Shown: positions 11,218 to 24,139 of the stretch, in pieces
Position numbering within the stretch: position 1 is the stretch's first letter
Layout of the letters: each line of letters starts with the position of its first letter
Assembly (NCBI RefSeq): GCF_041146395.1
Contig: NC_090989.1
Span: 283,742,343 to 283,806,342 of the forward strand
Origin: Eulemur rufifrons
Taxonomy: Eukaryota; Chordata; Mammalia; Primates; Lemuridae
Length of the DNA stretch: 64,000 bases
Direction of reading: 5' to 3'
The notes under the pieces: model-generated
Told to the model about the DNA's origin: nothing
The model's database searches: none
What the model saw: the letters and a program-made list of their open reading frames with translations, nothing else
Made by a program: the position numbers and the translations under genes

Positions 11218-12115
11218 CTGGGCACCCAGGGCAGGGACACAGAGTCAGGGCCAAGGCGGGGTAGTGGCCACGTGCAAGCACCTCTGAGCATGAAAGCAGG
11301 TGGCAAAGCCAGGTCTGTGTGACCTGTGGACCCAGGGACAAGGCAGCCTCCATCCACCCAGGTGGGACAAAGGAGGACGGCCCAGCCACCAGCCACTCAG
11401 TTGAGGCCACTCAGTTCCACATGGGAAAAGGGTGAATCATATCTCGAAATTTAAAGAAGCAAAGTAGCAGAACATTCCGGGCTCTTCCAGCAATATGGGA
11501 CAACCAGGTCATCTTTCCCCAGAAGGACACACTGACAGACACTCACAACTGCTCACACGTGGCCCGCCCTCCAATCACGGACAGTGTGCCGAGGACGTCA
11601 TGGCCACCCTCCCCACAGTGCCCACTGTCACGCTCGCTGCCCTGGCCGGGCACTGCTGGGCACGTCCCTCGGGCGTCTCAGCACTGCTCACACTCGCTCC
11701 AAAGTCTCCCGTGCTTCCGAGCCGAAGCAACGGCAGCACAGAGAGGGGAGGACCCTCAGACTGACCCTCAGACCACGCTGTGACCCACCGGGGGAGCCCT
11801 GAGCTCGCCTCTCGCACCACAGCTGCACCACTGCTAAGGAACCCAAGACCCAAACTCGTCCTGCGGCCTCATCAAGCCAGGTGGACACAGGATGGGGACC
11901 AAGGGCCGTGCCCGGCTGCAGTGGGAACCATGCTCCAGCACACCTCCCATCTCCGGATATCCGGCACGGAGGAAAGCCCAGCACCGCCTGTGAGTGCAAA
12001 GCTCGGGCGGCCTCGGGCGGCCACTCCACCTCCAGCCTCCCCCCAGAAGCCTCCCACCTCTTCCGGCCTCACCCTCCCTGTGCCACACCCAGCCCAGCCC
12101 CCACACAGCACAGAC
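11218..12115 (-). other. COL5A1: Intron 6
   Basis: Intron of 898 bases between the two variable-region exons. It begins at the weak donor GTCTGT. A short AT-richer piece at 11425-11475 is unassigned. No repeat family is recognised. Confidence 0.85.
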
Positions 12116-12253
12116 CTCGGGGATCTCGGTGGTTTCTCTCGCAGCTTCCACGGGCTTCTTGGTGGGGGTGGGCTCCTTCCCCAGGTCGTCCGGGTCCTCA
12201 TAGTAGGGATACTCATAGTAATAGGTTTCACCCTCGCCGTCCCCTTCTGGGTA
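12116..12253 (-). CDS. COL5A1: COL5A1 exon 6: variable region, first tyrosine cluster
   Basis: This 138-base exon (46 codons, phase 0) follows a CACTTTCAG acceptor. It encodes [20 protein letters not shown], then [17 protein letters not shown] and ARETTEIPE. The dense Tyr/Glu/Asp cluster is the hallmark of the variable region retained on mature alpha-1(V); tyrosines in it are reported to be sulphated in type V collagen, giving a strongly acidic rod outside the fibril surface. Human has Thr where Pro follows the first Tyr. The donor reads GAG|GTCTGT, with C at +3 and T at +4, which departs clearly from GTRAGT. The frame into exon 7 (Glu-Leu-Thr) supports it nevertheless. Confidence 0.93.
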
Positions 12254-13605
<1,352 letters not shown>

Positions 13606-13760
13606 TCATGAACAAGCAGCACACAGAACACTCACATGGGGACTGGGAGACCCGGCCTTGAAACAAGAGAGAAGCCCAGGCCAAACCTCAAGGGGAGTTT
13701 GTCCTCAGAGCCAGACTCCCTGGAAGCTGCAGCCCACAAAAGCTGCTCAAGCTAGGCTAG

Positions 13761-14220
13761 TCCATCCATCCATCCACCCCACTCTTCCATCCATCCATAC
13801 ATCCATCCATCCACCTATCCCTTCACTCATCCATGCACTTGTTCATCTATCCATCCACTCATCCATCTGCTCATCCATCCATCTACCCAACCACCCAACC
13901 ATCTATCCACTCATCCATCCATCCATCTATCCATCCACCCACTCTTTCATCCATCCACTCTTGCATCCATCCATCCACCCATCCATCAACTCATTCATCC
14001 ATCCATCCACTCTTCCATCCATCCATCCATCCACCTACCCACTCATCCATCCATCCATCCATCCATCCATCTATCCATCCACTCATCCATCCACTTGCCC
14101 ATCTATCCATCCACTCATCCATCCACCCATCCATCCACTCATCCATCTGCTCATCCATCCATTCACTCATCCATCTATCCATCCATCCATCCATCCATCC
14201 ATTCTTCCATCCATCCACTC
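13761..14220. repeat. Tetranucleotide (ATCC)n array, about 460 bp
   Basis: Imperfect CATC/CATT/CACC variants of ATCC repeat in one register on the plus strand. On the transcribed strand the RNA reads (GGAU)n. It ends about 170 bases before the exon 5 acceptor. Long Ser/His/Pro-rich open frames across it are products of the repeat. Confidence 0.97.
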
Positions 14221-15294
14221 AACAGCCATTACTGTGAACTTACTTAGCTCCAGCCACTGCATCACACACCAGAGATGCAGCTATGACCCAGACCCACTGC
14301 TTTATGGTGCCCACATTCTCCCTAGGGCACCACAGACTTGTCTGTGCCCTACTGGTAGATCACATCTGCCAGATCCCATAGCCACCAGGCTTCCTCTGAT
14401 GCTCCCATGGGTCCCACAGCCTCTTTCTAGCCAGCAGCTCCTGAAGGGCAGAGCCTGAGTGGAGTCAGAGAATGCAGTGCCCTGGGCCCAACCCAAAGGA
14501 GCTGGTGACCATCCTGCACATGTCAGAACCACCGGTCCCAGCAAGGAAGCTGTGCCCACCCTGCCTTTCATTTGGTGAAGCATGTGAGCCCCTTCTCTGC
14601 TGGACCCTGGGCTGTGCCCAGAAGGCAGAGGAAGGCACACGAAGAGACCAGATGTGGCCTCCCACCTGCAGGACCATGGCAGTGCTGCAGGGATCTGTCA
14701 TCTGAAGTCACTAAGTGTGGGTCCACAGATGGCCCCCCGGGGGCTGTGAAGCAGGGTGCCGATGGTGTGTGTCGCCCTCGCCCTGGGGACAGGATTCACT
14801 GCCCTCTGGGGCTTCCCAAAGGCTCTGTGGGAAACTGGTCCAGAGATGGGCTGAGGTGGGGGTGGCTCACTGTCAGAACAGGGGGGCAGCCTCAGTGTGG
14901 AAAAGCCAGGCCCCACCTGTCCCTGAGGCTGGTCCCAAATGCTTGGGCCCCCACCTGGGTTTAGAAACCTCATATGATTTGTGAGGAGCTCGGACCTCAG
15001 AACTGCCCCAAGCAGACCTGACTCCGTCCAGACGGCCCTGCAGAGTGGGAGCTCCCTCCTGCCCTGACTCCGGCCCACGTCCACATCCGGATCTGCCTCC
15101 GGATGGCACGCAGATGGACACTCCTTCCTCAGGACACTGTGCCGCAGCCCAGCCGCAGCCTCCTGCCACCCGCCCCTGGCCTCGCCCTCTCTGGAAGGTG
15201 GAGGCGACAGGGCTGTTGCTTTCTCAGGTCTGCCGGTGCCCAGTGGACACAGGTGCCCGTTCACTAACAGGACCTGCCAGGGAAACCACTGTCA

Positions 15295-15400
15295 CCTCCA
15301 TTTGACAGATGGGGAGATACAGCTCGGACAGGAGAGGTCACTGGTCCTAAACACAGGGCCACAAAGGTGGTGGCTGGGACCTGGGGTCCTTGAGCCCAGC
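15295..15400 (-). mobile_element. MIR SINE fragment
   Basis: CCATTTGACAGATGGGGAGA, CAGGAGAGGTCACTGGTCC and ACAGGGCCACAAAG follow the antisense MIR core (CCATTTTACAGATGAGGAAAC and on). Diverged and short. Confidence 0.5.
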
Positions 15401-15981
15401 GCAGCCCCTGACCACCAACTAGCTGCCCCCAGCTGCTCTGTCCTGCACCTCTGCGGGACGACGGAGCAGCCCGGGCAGAGGTAGATGCCCCCTGGCCAGC
15501 GCCGGAGACCCGAGGCCTGGGAGCTCCCCTGGCTGCCCACGTACCTGCTGCCTCATCTGAACCTTCAGGGAACTGCGAGCCCTAACATCACCTGACACCA
15601 TACGCAGCCTTGCCGAGCCCTCGAACCCGGGTCCACCCCCTGCAAGATGAGCCAGGACAGTGGTAAGAGAGGCATTGGTGGGGGCCACACTCGCCCTGGC
15701 CCTGGGCTAGGGCATCTCCCAGCCTGGTGGTGGGGAGGGGTCCTTTCCTGCCAGACTTCAGCTCCAGGGCTATAGCCCACAAGGGCCAGGTGTGGCGGGG
15801 CAGGGCATGGGGAGTGACCCCAGACAGCTGCCTGCCACCGCCCTGCCCTGGGACCCCCATCACAGCAAACACAGGGGCATCTCCAGCGGAAAACTGGAGA
15901 TGCCCAAATTAGATACTTCACTCTACACGTCACGCCGCTGCTCCCCACCTCCCGAGGCCAGTAGAGCTGCCCACTTGCCTG

Positions 15982-16088
15982 CCTCTCTCTCCTTCCCCCT
16001 CTCTCCCCTCCCCCCTCTCCCCTCCTCCCTCTCTCCCCACCCCTCTCTCTCCCTCCCCCTCTCTCCCCTCCTCCCTCCCTCCCTCCCT
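15982..16088. repeat. Polypyrimidine (CTCCCTCTC)-type tract
   Basis: About 107 bases are C or T only on the plus strand apart from a single A at about 16039. Mirror-like segments (CTCTCCCCTC, CTCCCCTCTC) recur. Such tracts can form triplex (H-DNA) structure; the transcript strand is purine-only. Confidence 0.95.
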
Positions 16089-16099
16089 TGGACGTCAGA

Positions 16100-16285
16100 A
16101 GCTCTCGGCCCGTGTTGTAAACTCCCCAGCAGATGAGAACCATATGACAGGAACAGTGAATCAAAACCACACATTTTTATTAAGCAACACGACTTCTGGT
16201 TCAAATTTCATCCAATTCAATACAATATTTTTTCCTTTCAACTAGCAACTCGACATCTGAATCTATAACCTCCAAATGCACTTCA
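16100..16285. promoter_or_regulatory. Candidate AT-rich conserved-looking island
   Basis: A unique AT-richer stretch with AACCACA (RUNX-like), TTTTTATTAAGCAACACG and CCAATTCAATACAATA lies directly after the polypyrimidine tract. No repeat family was recognised. Regulatory role is a guess from composition and motifs. Confidence 0.25.
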
Positions 16286-18528
16286 CGGCAGCAGAAGCCT
16301 CAGGGCCTCGGGGGGCAGCCGTGGCCCTGGCACCTGCTAATCCCTCAATCTAGCAGCCACAGGGCTGCCTCCTGCAGACCGCAGGCTCCTCGGGCCGCGG
16401 ACATGTCCCGCACACTCTCGCACCCGCGTGCCCAGCAGAGCAGCCACACCTTGAGGGCCCTGCCTCAGGTGGCCTGCGCTGGCCGCAGTGGTCACACGCC
16501 GCCCACGCACACCTCACGACGACCAAGTCCCAAGGCTGGGTAGCAAACACCCATGAGCGGGCAGGAAGCCAGACGTGCCCCAGTGCCCAGCCCGGCTCCC
16601 TGGCCTGCCGCCACCTGCCCGCACTGCGCAGAGCGGGCGCACAGTCAGTCCAGGTGGGGCGCGAAGCCCTCCATCCCCAGGGCACCCCCCACCGCCTCCC
16701 CAGCTACACGTGCTGGTTTAAAACCATCTGCTCACCAAATCCTCAAGTGGACTTTGACACCGGAAAATGTGCCTGTTTGTCCTGTGGGAATGCCCAGCAA
16801 AGGGCAGGGGTCAAAGGGGAGGGAAACTGCTGCAAACCCACCTGCGGGACTCGGTGAGCCCACCTGCCTCTGCCCCGGGCCACCGGTCACCGCACCGTGC
16901 GGAGCCAGGCGCCTGCCTCCCTCGGGGCTGCACTTGGTCAACTGTCCTGAGCAAGATGAGGTCACAACTGATCCAAAAGCACTGATGGGGGCCAGGGGGG
17001 ACAGAGGCGGCAGCCCTAATGAGCCAGGGGCACAGGGCACCTCCCTAAAGTGCTCCTAAGTCCCTGAAACCCGAGTCTGTCGCTGACCCGGCAAATGCTG
17101 TGATGGATGCAGGGTGGAGAGAAGTCCCGGCCTCCTGCCCCATTCTCCGTCACACACGTGTCCTGACACTGTGAACCTTGGGCCCCCCGAGAGACTCACT
17201 GTCACGGGTCTGGAGACCTGGGATTCAGGAGCCAGGAAAGCTCCAGGGATTTCAGGATGTGGCCAGAACTGGACCCACCACTTGAGAGCAAGAACACCTT
17301 CCTGTGCAGGAGCTCAGGAATTCCTTCTGGGACACTGAGCTAGAGGCTCCTCTCCGGACGCAAGTGACGGGCGTGTGGAGACCACCCGGCCTGGCTGTCC
17401 ACCAGCCAGGCCACCCCAGCCAGCCTGCCCCACTCAGACAGGGAACCTCGGCCTCACTCGCACCCCACCCTGCTGCGTGGACCAGACGGCCCTGCTGGAA
17501 GCTCAGAAAAGCCCTCGGCAGGGCTCTGCCTCCCACTGGACTCCTCCTCGCTGCCATCAGATGCAACCTCAGAATCCTTCTCAACCCAGGGCTTTTGGCA
17601 GCCACTACCCAATGCCTTGGAGCTGAAGCACCACCCCGGACACCCCAATCTGATACATACCACCTTTCAGATACAAAACTAATGATTGAAACTCCATGGC
17701 TGTATTTTGAGAGCATTTCCATGGTGCCTCGTGTGATACGAAGCTCCAAACTACAGACTGAGACTCACTTACTAAGCCTCCTCCCTTGGCGAAGCCTTTC
17801 ACAGCACTTGCTGGCGGTGGCCCCTGCTTGGGCTTGGTGCGTCTGTGTTTTAGGGGGACAGGGACAGGCAGCTGGATCCTGGGGCTGGTTCACGACGCTT
17901 GGCTATGGCCACAAAGACCACACAGAGATGCCTCGGGCTGCAGCTGCACAGGACCCAACACGGGGCCTGCGCGAGGCTGCCTGTAGGCCAGGATCACCCG
18001 GCGGGCTGCACCCAGCCCTTCCTCTGCCCTGACCCCAGGAGCCTGCAGAAAGGCCAGCTGCTCCCCTCACCCCCCAGCACCCAACGGTCCCTGGAACCAG
18101 CCTCACGCCCAGCCCAGCAGTGCCTGTGGCTCCCGTCTGTTGTCACATCCAACTGCCCGGTGCCACCGCACACATACCCTGTCTCTGGCCAGGATGAGGG
18201 ACGTGACCCCTAACCTTCCCCAGAACCGCCCCTTCCTCCCCTTCCCGGCTCCTTTCTCCCATCCGTCCTCCTGCAAATGATCACAGCCACTCCTCCCTGT
18301 GCCAGCCCCTCGCCCTGGACAGGACGTGCAGTGTGATGAGTCACCCGCCCCGGGCCACCGAGCCGTGAGGGGAGGCTGTGAGGTGCTGTCTCACCCTCTG
18401 CTGTCCACTGCTTTCTCACGGAGTTTTCCAGCCCCTGCAGGGCCAGACAGCCCCAGACACAGGTAGGGCAGCCAAGCAGCCCCACAGCCCACCTCTAGGC
18501 CGGCAGCAGGATCTGGGGTTGCCTGGTG

Positions 18529-18760
18529 TGTGCGTGGCCGTGTGTGTGTGCCTGCGTGTGTGTGTGTGTGTGTGTGGTGTGTGCACGGGTGTACATATGT
18601 GCACACCTGTGTGTGGTATGGTGTTTGTGCAGGTGCATGTGTATATATATATATACGTATATGTGCATGAGCGTACATGCATTGTGTGTCATGGTGTCTA
18701 TGCATGTGTGTGCATGTGTGTATACATGCATGTGTCTTGTGTGTGTTGTGTGCTTGTGCA
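18529..18760. repeat. (TG)n and (TA)n-rich microsatellite
   Basis: Alternating purine-pyrimidine sequence: TGTGTGTG runs, then GTATATATATATATACGTAT, then GTGCATG variants. The tract is prone to left-handed Z-DNA and is likely length-polymorphic. Confidence 0.95.
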
Positions 18761-19159
18761 CACAGAGCAGGCTGCTGACTGCAGAGGGCACTGGCAGTGA
18801 CACCGAGGTGCCCAGGACTCAGTCCCCTCTTGCAGGGCACATGCGCAGTTATTGTCGCAGAGCTACATGGTACGAGTCCAGGCCGTGGTACCAAGTCACA
18901 CGTCCTGTACATGGGACGACCTTGGGTCCCCGCTCCCCACACCCCGTCCCATCGTCCATGTGGCCCTAGGAGCAGGGGCAGGCACCTGCCCAGTTCTCCA
19001 GGTGAAGTCAGGCTGCCCCTGTTCCCGGGCTGAGCCCTGTAACCCGCACAGCTGGCCCTGTGGCTGCCAAAGCTGCTGCCCAGAGCAGCAGCTGGCGGGC
19101 GTTTTAATGCCATCCCTGGCTATGAAAACTGACCACCGCTTTCCCCTTTACACGCCTGC

Positions 19160-19830
19160 TTTCTGCCCCCTGCCAGGTCAATAAATCTCTGCCAAGTGCC
19201 TGGAAGTTTCCGCCACTGTGTCCAGCGGTCATTACGGCCATTCTGCTCCGCTGTGCAGCCTCTGCGCCCTTGGCGACATCAGTGGCCCAAGACAGGCTGG
19301 GCGGCCTCGGAAACCATCGCGCTCGACCACAGTGGGGGCATGTTGTCCTTGGCTCTGGCAGGGCCAGGAGCATTTTGCTGAGAGAATCAGTTCTGCCTTT
19401 TCCAATAATGAGATTGAATCCACACTGTGTTTCTGTTATGAGCCGAGGAAATTGCGAAGTTTTCACTGCAGCGCTTTGCCACCCCGGGGGCTGTGGAGCC
19501 GGAAACGGGAGCTCGCCAATTAGAGAGGCTCTGCCGCCAGGGCCTCCAGGCCACGTTGCGTCTTGTGGCCTCTCCCTGCAATCGCACGCCCTCTCACCCG
19601 CTAATTCTGCATCCCCCTTCAACCCAATCCCCCGTCCCTGGGGAGAGCCAGCCCCCGCCAGGACGGCCTGGCATCCGGGCCCCCTCCCCATCCAACCCAA
19701 ACAGGTTCCGCAGGGATCCCAGCTGAGCACTTTGCTTGCCCTGCGGGTTTTATCATCTAATTTTAGCCGGAGCACTTCATGCTCGTAAACGGAGAGACAC
19801 AAACCATTTGAGAAGACAAACCCTTCTTGT
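19160..19830. promoter_or_regulatory. Candidate conserved intronic element
   Basis: Unique sequence of mixed composition with CAATAAATC, AATGAGATTGAATCC, GCCAATTAGAG and TATCATCTAATTTTAGCC. Several homeodomain-type ATTA cores sit in otherwise GC-rich flanks, and no repeat family is recognised. It reads like a developmental enhancer, but no alignment was possible. Confidence 0.3.
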
Positions 19831-20464
19831 TCCAGGCTGCGGGTGAGCTGGTCGGCAAGTGTGTTGTCCGTGGAGCAGAACCAAGAGGGAAGCGCCGAGT
19901 GCCCGGCTGCCTGCCGGCCCTGGCCACGTGTCTCCCCGGCGCCCACTTCCCTGGCCTGGCAAGAGGGCCAGGCCTTCCAACCCCCCTGCAAAGTGCAGCC
20001 CAGCCTCAGTGAGTGTGCTGACTGCAGGCTAGAGAGGGTCCGGGGGGTCCCCAGCTGTGTCACGGGACGGAGGGAAGTGGACCCTGGCGTGCCTGGTTCA
20101 CAGCCCAACCGTGCCCCTGGCCAGCTCCGCGGTCTCGGGCACGTTCACGCACTCTCCTCGTCTGACAGCGGGGACGGACACGACACCCACCCCACAGGCT
20201 GCTGGGGAGGGCGGCATCCAGCCCTGGGCCTCTGCAAACAGGGCCGGGCTGTGGCTGCGTTTCCCCATGGTAACAAGTGACAGACGCAGCCCCACATGGA
20301 CAGGGCACCCTCCCTTGCCGGGCTTCACTCCGGCCCAGGGCCTGCTGGGCTCTAAGACAGACATGGCCAGGGCAGACTGGCTGGGTGTACGGGGACCCCC
20401 ACCAGCCACTTCCCTGATGTCCTCAGGGCTTCGCATGTGAGAGGCCACCAGATTGTCCCATTCC

Positions 20465-20690
20465 AGCTCTCATGGGCCTTAACAAGTCACATTTACAATT
20501 TTGCTTTGATATTTTTCATTCATAAGTCACACAAAATTGAAAAACAAAGTGCCTCAAGCCAGAGGAGGTCTAAATAATCTTTTCCATGATGCTCAGAGCC
20601 CCCGTGGAGTCTGAGAATCAGTTTGACACTATTAACATGAGTGTTACAGAAATATTTTCACGTGCTTGCCAACTATATCCTGCATGTCCC
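20465..20690. promoter_or_regulatory. Candidate AT-rich intronic element
   Basis: An AT-rich island in GC-rich intron with CATTTACAATTTTGC, TTGATATTTTTCATTCATAA, AAATTGAAAAACAAAG and TGACACTATTAACATG. Neither a known repeat nor a gene is recognised. Confidence 0.25.
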
Positions 20691-21414
20691 CCTCGTACAC
20701 ATGTGTGTGCCCGGCCCCTCCAGTCCCAGTCCAAGGCTCACCTGCGGCCACCAGCCCGGGACGTCTAGGGCTGAGGCTACTCACAACTGCACTGGGTGGC
20801 AGGCTGCAAAATGCCACCCCTGTGTCTCCACCGCAGGGCGGGTGGCACAGACGTGGGGCAGGGTGGCTGACGCAGACTCTGAAGCTGGCCACAGCGACTA
20901 CAGGGTCAGCTTAGCTGACTGAGAAGGGAAGGCTCCATCTCCAGACTGAGGGACAGGTGGACAGCCCCCTCCTCAAAGGCTCACCATCATCTAAAGGGCA
21001 TGGTCCTCACGGACAAGGTCCACACCTGTCACCGGGGCAGCGCATGAGCACGCTGTTCCATCCTTTTCTGCACCCAGACTCTCAGGGCAGCAACCCTGCA
21101 GAAACAGTGTTCCCCAAACATGGGGCATCGCTGAGCACAGGGACATGCACCCCCGAGCCCTGTGGGAGGGAGCCAGGCCACCCCGGGCACCGCTGCTCAG
21201 AGGAAGCTGGCACAGGGACGCGTGTTAACCACAGGTGGCCAGAGCGCTCACCCCTCCCTTGTCATCAAGAGGACCTAAGCAAAGAACTGATGGTTCCAGG
21301 CCCCATTTGCAGGTAAAAGACGGTAATGAGATCCACCTCATGGGAGCATCCTAAGGACCGGATGGGGTCACACCTGCAGAACACTGCCCAGGCCAACCCA
21401 CATCCCCCAGCACA

Positions 21415-22620
21415 ACCATGGCCACAGCCACGACCATACTGCCACCGTCACTGCCGTCCCCTCTACCACCATCACCCCCGTCACCTCCACCACAATGACA
21501 TCACACCATTCCTACCATCACTACCACCACCACGATCAACACTATCCCCTCTCCCATTGCTATCACCATCATCACCACCATCACCATCACCTTCATCCCC
21601 ACTACCATACCCATCACCACCATCACCATCACCTTCATCCCCACTACCATACCCATCATCACCATCACCATCACCTTCATCCCCACTACCATACCCATCA
21701 TCACCATCACCATCACCTTCATCCCCACTACCATACCCATCATCACCATCACCATCACCTTCATCCCCACTACCATACCCATCATCACCATCACCATCAC
21801 CTTCATCCCCACTACCATACCCATCATCACCATCACCATCACCTTCATCCCCACTACCATACCCATCATCACCATCACCATCACCTTCATCCCCACTACC
21901 ATACCCATCATCACCATCACCATCACCTTCATCCCCACTACCATACCCATCATCACCATCACCATCACCTTCATCCCCACTACCATACCCATCATCACCA
22001 TCACCATCACCTTCATCCCCACTACCATACCCATCATCACCATCACCATCACCTTCATCCCCACTACCATACCCATCATCACCATCACCATCACCTTCAT
22101 CCCCACTACCATACCCATCATCACCATCACCATCACCTTCATCCCCACTACCATACCCATCATCACCATCACCATCACCTTCATCCTCACTACCATACCC
22201 ATCACCACCATCACCATCCCCTTCAACCTCACTACCATACCCATCACCACCATCACCATCACCTTCATCCTCACTACCATACCCATCATCACCATCATCA
22301 TCACCATCATCACATTCACCACCATCACCATCAGCAGCATACCCACCATAGCGAACGTCACTGTCACCTTCACCACCATCTCCACCATCATCAGTATCGT
22401 CACATTCACCATCACCACCATCATCACCATCCCACCACCGTACCCACCACCATCTTCACCACCATCATCAGTATCGTCACATTCACCATCACCACCATCA
22501 CCATTACCACCACCGCACCCACCACCACCTTCACCACCATCTCCACCACCATCATCACCATCATCATCCTCACTACCACACCCATCACCATCACCATCAT
22601 CCTCACCACCATACACGGGG
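21415..22620. repeat. CAT/CAC-rich region containing a 42-bp minisatellite (core 21588-22300)
   Basis: The core has about 17 copies of a 42-bp unit that begins CACCTTCATCCCCACTACCA and ends with CATCACCATCAC-type triplets; the spacing is exactly 42 (for example at 21591 and 21633). Copies are near-identical except at the ends, where TCCTCAC and CAACCTC variants appear. The flanks are irregular CAT/CAC/ACC triplets. Because the unit is a multiple of three and lacks stops, very long His-, Ser/Pro- and Met/Val-rich open frames run through it on both strands. Confidence 0.96.
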
Positions 22621-23114
22621 GCACATGTGCTACAGGCCCACACCCAGTCCCACGAACAGGGCGTTACCCGCCTGGCCCCTGGGCTATCTCCTCTAGGTGT
22701 CCCCAAAATGAGGGAAAAGTGGGGCACACAGATCCCGAGCTGACTGTCCAAGGTCATGGAGGCTGTTTCTCTCGAGGCACCAAAGGGCAGACTGAGCAAG
22801 TCCTGCCCCAGAGGCACGTGGCCATGGCAGGGCCATACCCGCTCTGGGAGCTCTTCTCCCTGCCCCCCAGGTGGTCCCCTCCCTCCCCCACAACTGCACC
22901 CAGCAAACAGAGCAGCAGCAAGGCAGGGGTGATGATGAAAATGCTGATGAGAATTATAACTACAATAATAATAAACAACGACCCCCCAGGTGTGGTCAGG
23001 AGCTGACAGCTCGCGGCACAGCATGTGTGATCTCCCTGAAGGGTGACAGGCTGGCAATGCTGGCACAAGCTGCGGGCCCTGCAGGAAGGGCTTCCCAGGC
23101 TTCCCCTCCTTTCA

Positions 23115-23220
23115 TCCAGACCACAGGCCTCACATCCCCATGTTCTAGATGAGGAAGCTGAGCTCAGGCTGCCCAAGGCCATAGGAATGGCAAGTGGAGG
23201 GCCAGGGCTCGACTGTAGTG
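23115..23220 (-). mobile_element. MIR SINE fragment
   Basis: TTCTAGATGAGGAAGCTGAG, TCAGGCTGCCCAAGGCC and AAGTGGAGGGCCAGGGCTCGA match the antisense MIR core order (gaggaaactgag, cttgcccaagg, gtggcagagccaggattcga). Confidence 0.65.
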
Positions 23221-24139
23221 GCCCCCAGCACCCCCCTGGCCTCCGTGCTAAGGAGGAAGCCCCACTCTCGCGGCAGGACCCCCAGCCCATCAGCCAGCAG
23301 TGGCAGCTCCCAGGCTCAGGCTCGGCCACGTGCCCCTTCTGCAGGGACACCCTGCCCCCCCGGAAGGCACTGACCTCCACCTTCTGCCGCCCACACGACA
23401 CTGCCCGCTCCAGATGCCCTCCTTCCTGTGACTCTCCAGCGCTGCGGGTCCCCTCCCAGAGCCCCGTGGTGCCCGTCCCCTCGAGACCCTCCGATCAGAA
23501 CGTCCACTGCAAGCCTGGCATGACCCACGGACGGGGCCAGCTGGGAGTCGGGCCTGATGCTCACGGTTTCCACAGGACAAACTCAGAGCCCGCTCGGGCC
23601 AGGCAGCAGGAGGGGCCGGCTCCCACAGCCAGCCTGACTCTGTGGGGTCTCCCTGGACCCCTTCTCGCTGGGTCCCCTGGGTGAGGAACCTTCTGCAGCT
23701 GCTTGCCAGCAACTTCCCTCAACACGGATCATTGAGCTAGGTCGCTGGCACCAGCCCAGCCTGCTCCCAGCCACCTGTGTGAGGCAGCGGGCCAGGCCCA
23801 CACGTGCCCCCCTGGCCCGGCCTTCCTGGACCAGAACCAGAGATGAAACGCACCTCCCTGTTCTACCTGCAGTGGCCTCAGGGGACCAGTTGGTCGCCCA
23901 TCCACTCCAGGAGCTGCACCCAGGGCTGCCCCGACCACCTCTCCAGCCGGGAAGAGTGACCCTGTCACCTCCTCAGCACAACCCAGCAGCCCACGCAAAG
24001 GCCTGGATTGGAAACCAGCCAGCCATGCCCAGAGACCGACTTCTAAGCCCACATGCTCTGTGAGAACGCAGAGCATCCTTGTCCAGGCTGGTCTGGAAAA
24101 GGGGCTGAGTGGAAGCCCCGAAAAGATGCACCTGAGTCT

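Noticed and set aside
21326..23066. Very long open reading frames on both strands (341, 503 and 521 codons)
   Set aside because: They are produced by the 42-bp stop-free tandem repeat and CAT/CAC triplets; the predicted proteins are low-complexity His, Ser/Pro or Met/Val runs with no domain, no splice context and mutual overlap on both strands.
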